From Candidatus Fermentithermobacillaceae bacterium (GTDB lineage Bacteria > Bacillota > Sulfobacillia > Fermentithermobacillales > Fermentithermobacillaceae), in assembly GCA_012840345.1 (NCBI GenBank), contig DULO01000044.1, positions 1-55,040 on the forward strand: a stretch of 55,040 nucleotides of DNA, read 5' to 3'. The translations under genes and the position numbers were made by a program. The notes under the pieces were generated by a model. That model was not told where the DNA came from. It saw only the letters and a list, made by a program, of their open reading frames with translations, and did not search any database. This document shows, piece after piece, positions 32,777 to 41,783 of this stretch (positions within the stretch are counted from its first letter, which is position 1; every line of letters starts with the position of its first letter).

Positions 32777-34081
32777 TTAACGCCTCTTTCTGAAGATGGG
32801 GATAGGGCGGTTGTTCAGTAGTTCCATGACTGTCCCTTGCCTTGACATGGCGCGAGGCACGTAGGTCGCCGCGGCAATGATGAGCGCGGACACGCCTGTG
32901 CCGGTCAGCACCGCGGAGAAGGGGATCGTAAGCGCGTTTCCTGAGATCCCTTTCAAGAAGCGGTCCGTAATTACCAGAGACGCTACGACCCCAAGCACGG
33001 TGCCCAAGGCGGCCGTAAAGACTACTTCCAGCGATACCGTCGCGGCGGTGTGGGCGTCGTCCATTCCCACGGTCTTCATGATGCCCAGCTCTCGTCTTCT
33101 ATCCAGGAACGAGATGAACATGCACGCGAAAATCCCTATGGCTCCCAGGGCGAAAGCGTTCATCGTGTTGGCGAAGAGGGGAGTCGCGACTTGGCCGGCC
33201 GCTGTCTTCATGGTTTCCTCGGGCAGATTGGGAGTCCAAGTTACTTTGACGGGGGAGATTATGTCGACATCGGTCCCCGGCATGTCAGGATATAGGGCGT
33301 TCCAATAGGCGATGACGTCAGAGGCTTTCGCTGGGTCCGAAAGCCCTATATAGATGGTATTGGGAACCGGCCATTCCATTTCCACGGTCTGGGGATCCCT
33401 TTCGGGGTACGAGTCGACCCGGTTGACGGGCAAGTACCCGATGAGGCCGGAAAGCATGGGCGAAACGGGTTCGTAGACTCCGGTCACAAGCTTTGAGGCT
33501 ACCGGCTCAGGATCTGGTTTCGCTTTGAGGCGCCTGTCCCAGGGGTAGTCCGGCGGAATCGTCATCGTGGCCTTTTTGACCAAAAGGCTAGCGCCTACCT
33601 TGGCGCCGGCCTCGTAAAGCGCCTTCGGGATTAGGATTTCTTCCGGGTTTTGGGGCGCGCGTCCCTGGATGATGTTTAGGGTGCCGAGTATTTCAGAGCC
33701 CGGCTCGATGGAGATGAGCTCCATGATCCCGTACTTGGTGAAACACTCCTGGATGAGGGCCACCGACAGGGACCGGACATTAGTTAAGCCTTCAATGCGA
33801 GCGAGTTCCGCGTCATTGTAAACAGGGATGTATTCGGCCGGCGGCGGCACGTCCCCCTCGGCCTGAGGCGGGTTGTTCCAATACGCGTGCAGCACGGTGG
33901 CCTTAAGGTAGGGGAAGTTGAAGGGTTCCACGGTGCCGAGCGCGACAGACGACGCGTCTCTCCAGTATGCATTGACCGTCAGGTACCCCGTTACTGTGAA
34001 CCCCACCAACAGCATCATCACAAGGTAGGTACCGAGACGGTGCCTAAAGCCGTGCCCCGCTATGTCGATCCCGTCCCTCAT
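32777..34081 (-). CDS. FtsX/MacB-type ABC transporter permease (second of pair)
   Basis: A 434-aa permease with an N-terminal helix (LGTYLVMMLLVGFTVTGYL), a large extracytoplasmic MacB-PCD-like domain, and three C-terminal helices of FtsX type, with RRRELGIMKTVGMDDAHTAATV as the cytosolic coupling segment between helices 2 and 3. ATG 34081 is preceded by GGGGTGAT; a longer upstream reading would run into the preceding gene. It begins 11 bases after the first permease gene, so they are co-transcribed and probably form a heterodimer. No ATPase of the matching type is adjacent. Confidence 0.85.
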   Translation of the reverse strand: MRDGIDIAGHGFRHRLGTYLVMMLLVGFTVTGYLTVNAYWRDASSVALGTVEPFNFPYLKATVLHAYWNNPPQAEGDVPPPAEYIPVYNDAELARIEGLTNVRSLSVALIQECFTKYGIMELISIEPGSEILGTLNIIQGRAPQNPEEILIPKALYEAGAKVGASLLVKKATMTIPPDYPWDRRLKAKPDPEPVASKLVTGVYEPVSPMLSGLIGYLPVNRVDSYPERDPQTVEMEWPVPNTIYIGLSDPAKASDVIAYWNALYPDMPGTDVDIISPVKVTWTPNLPEETMKTAAGQVATPLFANTMNAFALGAIGIFACMFISFLDRRRELGIMKTVGMDDAHTAATVSLEVVFTAALGTVLGVVASLVITDRFLKGISGNALTIPFSAVLTGTGVSALIIAAATYVPRAMSRQGTVMELLNNRPIPIFRKRR

Positions 34082-34092
34082 CCTTATCACCC

Positions 34093-35460
34093 CTACTCTC
34101 CCCTTAAGACTGCCGCGGGGGTGACGCGTAAAGCCTTCATTAGAGGCAAGAACCCAAACAGGACGGCCGACGCCACCGCGAATCCCGCGCTCATCCTGAG
34201 GTTCATCCACACCTGCCCCATGACAAGGTCAGCCCCGACTCTGTTGGTAAGGTAGTTCAGGAGGACGGCCGGCTGGGATATGAGGTTGCCCAAGAGAGCT
34301 CCTATCAGAGCTATCCACACCGATTCGGTTATCACCATCACGGCTATGTTCCAGCGAGTAGCGCCTATGGAGCGGAGGATGCCGATCTCACGCTTGCGCG
34401 ACAGCATCAACACCGAGAGATTGGTGGCCGACAACAAAGCCGCCGTGAGGAAGGACAGGACTTCCGTTACTTTCCGCATGTCCATCGGAACTCCGGACGG
34501 AGCCGTCCCTCCCGAGTAGGCCGAGGCCATCTTGGGTACCGAAACCACGGTAAAGTCCGGATACTCCCTTTGCAGCATGGAGACGAAGTTCTCAAGGGCC
34601 GATATCTCGTGGAGCGTGACGCTTACGCCCCACGCGGTGTCGCATTGGGTGTATCCCAGACTGTTCGCTATCTCATTGAAAAAGGCTTCTGTGACGAATA
34701 TGGATGGGTTCGAGTAGATCTGTCCGACCGGGTTGGCCTCTCCGCCTTCTCTGAAGCCTACGGTTCCAACTACCTGGACCATGGTGGTCCGGGAGTCTTC
34801 GTAGTCTCTGTACTTGATTCCGTCTTGTCCTACGTGTATCCGGGGTATTTCCAGGCGGATACTGGTTCCGGGAGGAGCGGCATTCCACTCGGTTACCACG
34901 GCAACGGGAGAGTTGCTGTCATCGACGGTCAAGTACCTTCCGCTCCTCACTGCGCTTTCCATGCGCCACGATTCCAGATCGTTTGTCACGTTCCGCGCCT
35001 CGATGAAAGCGAATGTAGAGCCCCCGACTATTACCGGTATCGCGTGCCCCACGTGAGCGTCCTTTACTTCGGGGCGGGAGCGAAGCTCGATGGCGACGTC
35101 CCGCATGCGGGCAGAGTTCACTCTGCTTTCCGGGGGTATAACCCCTTCGAGACCTCCGTATGTAAAACGGTCCCTGCCAAGGCCCAAGAGCGGGTGGGGC
35201 CGGTCAAGGCTGGCCTTTTGGAAACGCCATTTTATGTTTGGGAAGGCGAGGTCTTCTTGGGACACCCGGGTCTTGCCGGGCAAGAGCACTATATCGCTGC
35301 CGCAAAGCTGCCGGGCCTCAAAATAGGCCATCGCGGGATATCCCTGGCTCAAAGTCGTGCTGGAAGTGAACACCATGGCGGCTATCGCCATGCTTACTAT
35401 GCCGAGAGCCGTACGGCTCCTGTTGCGCCACGCGTTTCGGAGGCCAAGCGTCACAAACAA
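34093..35460 (-). CDS. FtsX/MacB-type ABC transporter permease (first of pair)
   Basis: A 455-aa permease beginning GLRNAWRNRSRTALGIVSMAIAAM, the standard FtsX-family opening, followed by a large extracytoplasmic domain (about 45-310) and three C-terminal helices with SRKREIGILRSIGATRWNIAVMVI as coupling segment. TTG 35460 has GGGGGAG 7 bases upstream. These permeases usually export lipids, peptides or drugs, or transmit conformational signals, with a MacB-type ATPase; the nearest such ATPase is at 23040-23777 on the other strand. Confidence 0.9.
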   Translation of the reverse strand: MFVTLGLRNAWRNRSRTALGIVSMAIAAMVFTSSTTLSQGYPAMAYFEARQLCGSDIVLLPGKTRVSQEDLAFPNIKWRFQKASLDRPHPLLGLGRDRFTYGGLEGVIPPESRVNSARMRDVAIELRSRPEVKDAHVGHAIPVIVGGSTFAFIEARNVTNDLESWRMESAVRSGRYLTVDDSNSPVAVVTEWNAAPPGTSIRLEIPRIHVGQDGIKYRDYEDSRTTMVQVVGTVGFREGGEANPVGQIYSNPSIFVTEAFFNEIANSLGYTQCDTAWGVSVTLHEISALENFVSMLQREYPDFTVVSVPKMASAYSGGTAPSGVPMDMRKVTEVLSFLTAALLSATNLSVLMLSRKREIGILRSIGATRWNIAVMVITESVWIALIGALLGNLISQPAVLLNYLTNRVGADLVMGQVWMNLRMSAGFAVASAVLFGFLPLMKALRVTPAAVLRGE

Positions 35461-35633
35461 GTAGATTCTCCCCCGCGCAGGTGATTAGCCACGATGACGG
35501 GCAGTGACGAACAACTAGGTTAACTGGTTTCTCTGTCGCTGTCCCTTTTACCTTCCTTACGACCCTTGCGATGCGGACGCCGCTATCGTGCTCGGCGGGA
35601 GCAGGGAGAAAGCTGATCCCAGGCAAGAAGAGA

Positions 35634-35651
35634 GCCCGGCGTCCGCCGGGC
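35634..35651 (-). terminator. Hairpin after oppF
   Basis: GCCCGGC and GCCGGGC form a seven-base-pair stem with loop GTCC, about 40 bases downstream of the oppF stop. On the minus strand it is followed by TCTCTTCTTG, a weak T-rich tract. It probably ends the opp operon, ahead of the permease pair. Confidence 0.55.
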
Positions 35652-35692
35652 CCGTGATCGTCGATTGGGTGAGTAACCGGTTGCGCCGAAAC

Positions 35693-36649
35693 CTAGTACA
35701 AGAAGCAAGACACCCAGTGCCCCGGTTCCACCTCTTTGAGTTCGGGGTCTTCGTGTTTGCACCGCTCCATCGCCTGTGGGCAACGTCCGGCGAAACGGCA
35801 GCCGGGGAGCGGGTTGATCGGGCTAGGGACTTCCCCGGGCAGAGTCAGCCTCGTGCGTCCCTTTTCAATGTCCGGATCGGGGATCGGGTTGGCCGACATC
35901 AACGCTTTGGTGTACGGGTTTAGGGGATGCTTGTAAATCTCCTCTGAACCCGCGATCTCCACCATCTTCCCGACGTACATTACCCCCACCCTGTGAGATA
36001 TGTGCCTCACCATGGAAAGGTCGTGGGCGATGAAAATGAAGCTCAGACCTCTTTCTTCTTGGAGGCGGGTCAAGAGGTTTACTATCTGCGCCTGGATGGA
36101 GACGTCCAGGGACGAAATGGGTTCGTCGGCGATGATGAACTCAGGGTCCACGGCCAGCGCGCGCGCTATTCCGATACGCTGCCTTTGTCCGCCAGAGAAC
36201 TCGTGGGGGAACCTGCTCGCGTGTTCCGGGCTAAGGCCCACGATGCTAAGCAAGTGGTTGATCCTCTCGGCGCGTTCCTTGCCGGTGGCCAAGCGGTGGA
36301 CGTCCAGGGGTTCCCCGATGATCTCGCTCACAGTCATCCTCGGGTCCAAAGAGGCGTACGGGTCCTGAAAGATCATCTGAAGCTTTCGTCTAAACCAGAG
36401 AAGCTCCGATTCCTTGGCGCTGGTGATGTCCTTTCCATCGAAAATGATAGAGCCCGAAGTCGGAGTGTAGAGCCTCGCGATAGTCCTGCCTACCGTGGTC
36501 TTCCCGCATCCCGACTCTCCGACTATCCCCAGGACTTCGCCTTTTCCCACGGTGAACGAGACGTCGTCAACGGCTTTCAGCGTCCTGCGCCTGTCCAGCC
36601 GGAAGTACTTCTTGAGGTTTTTGACCTCCAAAGCCAGCTCAGCGCTCAA
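35693..36649 (-). CDS. oppF: Oligopeptide/dipeptide ABC transporter ATPase OppF
   Basis: A 318-aa ATPase with Walker [18 protein letters not shown], signature FSGGQRQRIGIARAL, Walker B FIIADEPISSLDVS, and the C-terminal OppF/DppF extension with the cysteine-containing segment LPGCRFAGRCPQAMERC that binds an iron-sulfur cluster in relatives. TTG 36649 follows AAGGGGGGCG and overlaps the oppD end by 11 bases. It is the last gene of the opp operon. Confidence 0.92.
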   Translation of the reverse strand: MSAELALEVKNLKKYFRLDRRRTLKAVDDVSFTVGKGEVLGIVGESGCGKTTVGRTIARLYTPTSGSIIFDGKDITSAKESELLWFRRKLQMIFQDPYASLDPRMTVSEIIGEPLDVHRLATGKERAERINHLLSIVGLSPEHASRFPHEFSGGQRQRIGIARALAVDPEFIIADEPISSLDVSIQAQIVNLLTRLQEERGLSFIFIAHDLSMVRHISHRVGVMYVGKMVEIAGSEEIYKHPLNPYTKALMSANPIPDPDIEKGRTRLTLPGEVPSPINPLPGCRFAGRCPQAMERCKHEDPELKEVEPGHWVSCFLY

Positions 36650-37709
36650 TCGCCACGCCCCCCTTCTCAAGTTCCATGGCTGCCCTGGGGTTTGACTCAT
36701 GGTACAGCCAGCACGAAACTTGGTGTTCCTTCTCCAGCTCCATAGGGAACGCGTCGGCCTCCAAACACACCTTCATGGCCCTGGGGCATCTCGGCGCGAA
36801 AGCGCACCCTTTTGGCGGCACGAAAAGGTCGGGAGGAGTCCCGGGTATTGAGGCCAGGGCTGTCCGGGTCTTGCGGTCCAGCCTCGGCACCGACCTTAGA
36901 AGGGCGTGAGTGTACGGGTGCAAAGGCCTGTAGAAGATTTGGGAAGAAGTCCCCTGCTCGACCACCTTGCCCGCGTACATGACCACTATCTCGTTTGCCA
37001 ACCTGGCTACGACCCCGAGATTGTGGGTGATGATGATAATGGTCATGCCGAGCCTCTCCTGCAGCTCCAACAAGAGGTCCAGTATCTGAGACTGGATGGT
37101 TACGTCCAGTGAGGTTGTCGGCTCGTCGGCAATGAGGAGGTCGGGTTCGCAAGCCAAAGCCATGGCTATCATGGCCCGTTGCCTCATGCCGCCCGAATAC
37201 TGGTGAGGATACTGCAGTGCCCTTACCTTGGGATTGGGTATCTCAACCATCTCAAGCATCTTTACGGCCTTTTCCCACGCCGTCGCCTTGTCGACGCGCT
37301 GGTGCTTCACTATGGCCTCGACGATCTGGCTGCCCACGTTCATTGTGGGGTTTAGGCCGGTCATTGGGTCTTGGAATATCATGCCTATCTCCTTGCCCCG
37401 TACCGACTGCATTTCCTTTTCGGAAAGGGCAAGGATGTCTTTGCCTTTGAAGATAATCCTGCCGCCCTTGATCCGGCCGGGAGGAGTGGGGATCAACCGC
37501 ATGACGGATTGAACCGTTACGGTCTTGCCGCACCCCGACTCGCCGACCACCGCCAGGGAACTGCCCTTCTTCACCGAGTAGGACACGCCCCGGACCGCGT
37601 GGACTTCCCCCGCATAGGTGTAAAAGGAGACTTGGAGGTCTTCTATGGAGAGAAGCGGCGCCTCACCAGAGGACGGCGCAAAGGCTTTTCCTTCAATCGC
37701 TGTTTCCAC
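36639..37709 (-). CDS. oppD: Oligopeptide/dipeptide ABC transporter ATPase OppD
   Basis: A 356-aa ATPase: Walker [18 protein letters not shown], signature [16 protein letters not shown], Walker [15 protein letters not shown], and the C-terminal [15 protein letters not shown] cysteine cluster. GTG 37709 has AAGGAGGG upstream. Partner of OppF; genes overlap. Confidence 0.93.
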   Translation of the reverse strand: METAIEGKAFAPSSGEAPLLSIEDLQVSFYTYAGEVHAVRGVSYSVKKGSSLAVVGESGCGKTVTVQSVMRLIPTPPGRIKGGRIIFKGKDILALSEKEMQSVRGKEIGMIFQDPMTGLNPTMNVGSQIVEAIVKHQRVDKATAWEKAVKMLEMVEIPNPKVRALQYPHQYSGGMRQRAMIAMALACEPDLLIADEPTTSLDVTIQSQILDLLLELQERLGMTIIIITHNLGVVARLANEIVVMYAGKVVEQGTSSQIFYRPLHPYTHALLRSVPRLDRKTRTALASIPGTPPDLFVPPKGCAFAPRCPRAMKVCLEADAFPMELEKEHQVSCWLYHESNPRAAMELEKGGVAIER

Positions 37710-37722
37710 AAGATTTCCCTCC

Positions 37723-38646
37723 TTATTGCCTCAACCGGGGGTCAAGGGCGTCTCTCAGACCGTCCCCAACAAAGTTGAAGGACAGAATGAGCAAGCTAAT
37801 GGCCACTGCCGGGATTATCATGTTGTGAGGATAGACCAAGAGCACCTGGTAACCTTCGTTGGCGAGGGTCCCGAGGCTGGCTAAGGGCATAGGAACGCCC
37901 AAGCCGATGAAGCTTAGGAACGCTTCCCCAAATATCGCGTTTGGGATGGACATTGTGAGGCTGACTAAGACGACTCCCATGGTGTTTGGTATGAGGTGCC
38001 TTAGGATGATCTTTCTGGGGCTGGCTCCCACGGATTTGGCGGCCAAGACGTACTCCATCTCTTTTAGCTGCAGGATCTGACCTCTTACCAGCCTTGCCAT
38101 GCCGACCCATCCGGTTATGCTCATGGCTACGATGATGGTACCGAGTCCCGGTTCCATTACCACCAGGAGAAGGATGACTACCAGAAGGTAGGGGATACCC
38201 ATCAGGATGTCAGCTATGCGCATCATGATGTCATCCACGAGGCCTCCAAAGTAACCTGAGACGCCTCCCCATATGACGCCGATAATAAGGTCCAAAGCGG
38301 CGGCGGTGATGCCGATGAAGATCGAGATCCGTGTACCCATCCAGAGCCTAGTGAACATGTCGCGGCCCATGTAGTCGGTACCGAGCCAGTGGCGGGCGCT
38401 GGGCAACTCGTTTGCGTGCCCGAAGTCGATTTCGCGGTAATCCCATTTGCTTATCATGGGCCCCACGATCGCCGCCACCGTCAGGATAGCGAGGACCGTA
38501 AAACCTATAATAGCAAGCCTGTTCTTTCGGAACCTCGTCCAGACGTCCTTCCAGTAACCTATCGGCGGGCGCGTTATGGCGTCTCCTGTAAGGGAGCCCG
38601 TCGCAAGTGGCGCGAAGTCCTCTGGTTTAGGGACATACCTGATCAT
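37723..38646 (-). CDS. oppC: Oligopeptide/dipeptide ABC transporter permease OppC
   Basis: A 307-aa inner-membrane permease with the N-terminal OppC-type segment WTRFRKNRLAIIGFTVLAIL, GTDYMGRDMFTRLWMGTRIS and the EAA-type coupling motif ARLVRGQILQLKEMEYVLAAK. ATG 38646 follows GGGAGGGCGG; only 3 bases separate it from the oppB stop. Confidence 0.94.
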   Translation of the reverse strand: MIRYVPKPEDFAPLATGSLTGDAITRPPIGYWKDVWTRFRKNRLAIIGFTVLAILTVAAIVGPMISKWDYREIDFGHANELPSARHWLGTDYMGRDMFTRLWMGTRISIFIGITAAALDLIIGVIWGGVSGYFGGLVDDIMMRIADILMGIPYLLVVILLLVVMEPGLGTIIVAMSITGWVGMARLVRGQILQLKEMEYVLAAKSVGASPRKIILRHLIPNTMGVVLVSLTMSIPNAIFGEAFLSFIGLGVPMPLASLGTLANEGYQVLLVYPHNMIIPAVAISLLILSFNFVGDGLRDALDPRLRQ

Positions 38647-38649
38647 CGT

Positions 38650-39579
38650 TTAATCCGCCCTCCCTTTGGCCAGCCGGATCCTGGGGTCGATGAACCCGTA
38701 AGCGACGTCCACCAGGAACGTCATGAGGAGGAGAATGGCGGAATAGAACACGGTTGTGCCCATAATCAGCGGATAGTCTCTATTGTAAATGCTGTCGACG
38801 AAATAACGGCCCAACCCCGGTATCCCGAACATCCTCTCGACGACCAGCGTGCCGGTGGTGATTCCCGCGATGAGGGGGCCGAGAATCGTGACGACCGGCA
38901 AGATGGCGTTCCTGATGCAGTGACGCCACGTAATCTGGGTGGGTGTGAGACCTTTGGCTTTGGCGGTCCTGACATAGTCTTGGTTTATTACCTCAAGCAT
39001 GCTCGATCTCATCATCCTGGCCATGGTGGCGAGGGTGGTGAGGCCCAGAGCGAACGCGGGGAGGATATGATGGGCGGGGCTTTCCCACCGGGCAATGGGC
39101 AGAAGCTTGAGCTTAGCCCCCAGGACGTACTGCAGCACCGAAGCAACAACGAAGTTGGGCACCGACACTCCCAAGATAGCAATTATGATGGCGATATAGT
39201 CCAGTGTCTTGCCCCGGTATAAGGACGCGATAACTCCCAGCGCGAGCCCCGTGGTCACCGCGAAGGCCAAAGCCTCCGTTCCCAACACCAAAGAGACAGG
39301 GAAACGCGACGCGATTATTCCGTTCACGCTGCGTCCCCGTTCCCGAATTGAGATGCCCAGGTCGCCCCGGAGTAGGTTCTTTAGAAGAGTCACGTATTGC
39401 TGCCACAGGGGCTTATCCAATCCGTACTTCTGCTCAAGTTGCTTTCTGACCAGTGGAGTCATTTTCGCCGTAGTGAACGGGCTTCCGGGGACCGCGTTCA
39501 TTAGAATGAAACAAGCGGTAACGATGACCCACATGGATACCAACATGAATACGAACCGCTTAAGGATGTAGCGCCCCAT
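38650..39579 (-). CDS. oppB: Oligopeptide/dipeptide ABC transporter permease OppB
   Basis: A 309-aa permease beginning GRYILKRFVFMLVSMWVIV, with LDKPLWQQYVTLLKNLLRGDLG and the coupling segment RSSMLEVINQDYVRTAKAKG, followed by IPGLGRYFVDSIYNRDYPLI. ATG 39579 has GGGGGAG 10 bases upstream. It comes after the rearranged binding-protein gene, with a stem-loop between them. Confidence 0.94.
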   Translation of the reverse strand: MGRYILKRFVFMLVSMWVIVTACFILMNAVPGSPFTTAKMTPLVRKQLEQKYGLDKPLWQQYVTLLKNLLRGDLGISIRERGRSVNGIIASRFPVSLVLGTEALAFAVTTGLALGVIASLYRGKTLDYIAIIIAILGVSVPNFVVASVLQYVLGAKLKLLPIARWESPAHHILPAFALGLTTLATMARMMRSSMLEVINQDYVRTAKAKGLTPTQITWRHCIRNAILPVVTILGPLIAGITTGTLVVERMFGIPGLGRYFVDSIYNRDYPLIMGTTVFYSAILLLMTFLVDVAYGFIDPRIRLAKGRAD

Positions 39580-39604
39580 CCCGATACACTCCCCCTTTCT
39601 ACGT

Positions 39605-39637
39605 GAGACGAGGAGCCGCAGGCGGGCTCCTCGTCTC
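39605..39637 (-). other. Strong stem-loop between oppA and oppB
   Basis: GAGACGAGGAGCC and GGCTCCTCGTCTC form a perfect 13-base-pair stem with a 7-base loop. No T tract follows on the minus strand, so it looks like an mRNA-stabilising or partial-attenuation hairpin, the kind often found after binding-protein genes to raise their expression over the permease genes. Confidence 0.7.
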
Positions 39638-39682
39638 GCGCTTGCACCGAAAAGCTAGCTTACAGGCAGGCTTATCTACCCT

Positions 39683-41029
39683 CTATTGCGGCGTTGCGTA
39701 GCCGAGTTCTTCAAGGGCTTCCTTAAGGAGCTGTTTCGCCTTTTCAGGATTGCCGGTAGGAGGCAGGTAGTCCTTGCCTACGTACTTCTCTGCGAAGACC
39801 TCGTCAGGCGTGGCTCCGTGAATGCTCGGAGGCGTCAAGCTGGTCGCCGGGGCCGAGAAGTTCCGGAGCACGTTGTCGCAATAGGCCTTCCTGTCAAGAG
39901 CTTCGGACAGGGCCAGACGGAACTTGGCGTTCTGCATGACCGGGTCCTCAAGGTTGCATTCCAGATACCAGGCGACCGCGTCCGCCATCTGGTGGAACTC
40001 GTCGGGACGTTCGGCCTGGAACTTGGGTATGAAGTCGCCCGGGACTCCGATGGCGTCGAGTTCGTTGGCCTCGTACATGCTGATGGGAGTGTTGATGTCC
40101 TTGATCATGTCGAACTTGATCTCGGTGATCTTCACGTTGTCAGCATCCCAGTAGTTGGGGTTCTTGACGAGAACCATTTTGGAGTCGTGCTGCCACTCCT
40201 TAATGATGAAGGGGCCGCAGTACAGCATCTTGTTAGCTTCAGTCGCGTACTCTTCGCCCCACTTCTCGTGGGCAGCCTTGTTGAGCGGCATGAAAGTCGC
40301 GAAAGAGGTCAGGTTGATAAACACGTTGTTGGGCGCGATGAGGTTGACCTCGAGGGTCTTGTCGTCTAGGGCTTTTACTCCCATGGCGTCCATAGCGGCG
40401 TTAAGGTCGGAGATGGCCTTGTCATACCCGGCCGGGTCGGAGTCCTTGTCGGGGATAACGATGTTGGCTACGTCCTCAGCGCCGACAATGCCGAACAGCA
40501 TATAGTTGTACTGAGAAGCGGTCCGCGGGTCGACTGCCTTCTTCCAGGCGTACTCAAAATCGTGAGCGGTGAGCGGAGTACCGTCAGACCACTTGAGGCC
40601 GTCTTTCAACTTGAAAGTGTAGGTCTTGCCGTCTTCAGAGATGGTCCAGCTTTCGGCCAGCCCTGAACCCATCTTGAAGTCGCCGTCGGGGCCGAGACGG
40701 GCCATTCCTTCGAGGACGGCGTTTAGGATGTCAAACGACACCTGGTCGGTGCTGGTGATGGACTGAAGATCGGGGGGCTCTTCTCCAAGGTTCAGAGACA
40801 GCTTGTTGTCTCCGCCCGGCCGTCCCTCGGTCCAAGCGTACTTCCAATCGTTCTGAGCGCCAATGGCGGATCTGACGATGCCCTTCACCCAGGTGTGCTC
40901 GGCGTAGTTCCTCTGAGGCCAATAGACCGGGATGATGGGGGATTCATCGAGAAGGATCTTCTCAGCCTGACCCATCAATTCCATTCGCCGTACCGGGTCT
41001 TCCTCAGCCCTGGCTTGGGCTATGAGGAA
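39683..41029 (-). pseudogene. oppA: Rearranged (circularly permuted and truncated) oligopeptide-binding protein gene
   Basis: The open frame reads, from its 5' end, the C-terminal portion of an OppA-type protein (LIAQARAEEDPVRR, AEKILLDESPIIPVYW, VKGIVRSAIGAQNDWKYAW), then near 40822 switches in frame to the start of a mature OppA (GGDNKLSLNLGEEPPDLQSI, LEGMARLGPDG, GLAESWTISEDGKTYTFKL), and ends at NPEKAKQLLKEALEELGYATPQ. Signal peptide, lipobox and roughly 90 residues of the C-terminal lobe are missing, and the two outer ends would be neighbours in a normal OppA. ATG 40984 is the first start but has no ribosome site. As written it could not be exported. It is either a rearranged remnant or an assembly error over tandem oppA copies. 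Confidence 0.75.
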
Positions 41030-41044
41030 AGAAGGTGGATCCCT

Positions 41045-41343
41045 TCAAGAATTTATCACTGCATATGGCCAGAATTGTCACTTCCTACGAGCGAAAGTTT
41101 GTCTGTACCTTGGGAAGCGGGAGCGGGCTCAGTCATATTTTGGTATTTGCTGTGACAAGGCATTTTTCTGGAAGAGGCCGAGACGCCTTGAGATCCGCGC
41201 CAGTTTGTGTGCCCGGCCGTCGAGTCCAATTGAGAACTCTTGACTGGGATCGCTAAGGATACTTATAGTCTTTTGTGAAGAAACTTATGTGGGTTTTGTA
41301 AGGTATTGAATCTGTTGCCGCAAAATACATGGGAGGTGATGTC
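41045..41343. other. Gap between rearranged oppA and hspR
   Basis: About 300 bases without a gene. The left part (to about 41200) is more AT-rich than its surroundings and matches nothing I know; it begins where the oppA resemblance stops, so it marks a breakpoint. The right part contains the hspR promoter. No inverted terminal repeats of an insertion sequence are visible. Confidence 0.5.
41240..41269 (+). promoter_or_regulatory. Sigma-A promoter of hspR-dnaK-grpE
   Basis: TTGACT (41240-41245), 18-base spacer, TATAGT (41264-41269). The sequence around the -35 box (TTGAGAACTCTTGA) is a small inverted repeat reminiscent of half of an HspR HAIR element (CTTGAGT-N7-ACTCAAG) but is not a full match. 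Autoregulation by HspR is expected from the family. Confidence 0.6.
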
Positions 41344-41766
41344 GTGAGCGTCTTTCACGGGCCGGACGACCCTGTTTACACCATCAGCGTGGCGGCTCGG
41401 TTGCTTGGAGTCAGCCCCCATCTCTTACGCCAGTTTGAGATGGAAGGCTTGATAACGCCCGCCAGGACCGACTCTAACATCCGCCTGTACTCCGACAACG
41501 ACCTCAGGCTGCTTGCCAAGATCATCTACCTGTCCAAGGATTGCGGCATCAACACCCAGGGCATAAAGGTCATTTTGGCCATGGAGGGCGACTACAGGGC
41601 GCCGCCTAGGAACGCTTTGAACGGCCCCAAGACCGGCCTTCCTTTCGGGCTTCCGGCAGGCGAGGCAGGCCGGAAGAGACCGGGCGGAAGACCGGCTGAA
41701 GAACCCAAGGATACCGCAAGGGACTCGGAAGACTACAGTGAAGATTACGCGAAGAAGAGTCAGTGA
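41344..41766 (+). CDS. hspR: HspR-type MerR family heat-shock repressor
   Basis: A 140-aa protein with the MerR winged helix [46 protein letters not shown] and a C-terminal charged tail (about 95-140) that is likely disordered. HspR proteins bind DNA with DnaK as co-repressor and so sense free chaperone. GTG 41344 has GGGAGGTGAT about 6 bases upstream. The gene heads the dnaK operon; in Actinobacteria, where HspR is best known, it is last. Confidence 0.88.
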   Translation: MSVFHGPDDPVYTISVAARLLGVSPHLLRQFEMEGLITPARTDSNIRLYSDNDLRLLAKIIYLSKDCGINTQGIKVILAMEGDYRAPPRNALNGPKTGLPFGLPAGEAGRKRPGGRPAEEPKDTARDSEDYSEDYAKKSQ

Positions 41767-41783
41767 ACAGTGGAGGTGCGCGC

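Noticed and set aside
34570-35484. Long open frame (304 aa) on the + strand across the first FtsX-type permease gene
   Set aside because: It is antisense to a permease with clear family motifs, has no ribosome site and no recognisable protein sequence; the openness is a by-product of GC-rich codons.
38389-39222. 277-aa open frame on the + strand across oppC and oppB
   Set aside because: Antisense shadow of two certain permease genes, without start signals or family resemblance.
41045-41240. Insertion sequence at the broken end of oppA
   Set aside because: No transposase fragment, terminal inverted repeat or target duplication can be seen; only an abrupt end of oppA resemblance.
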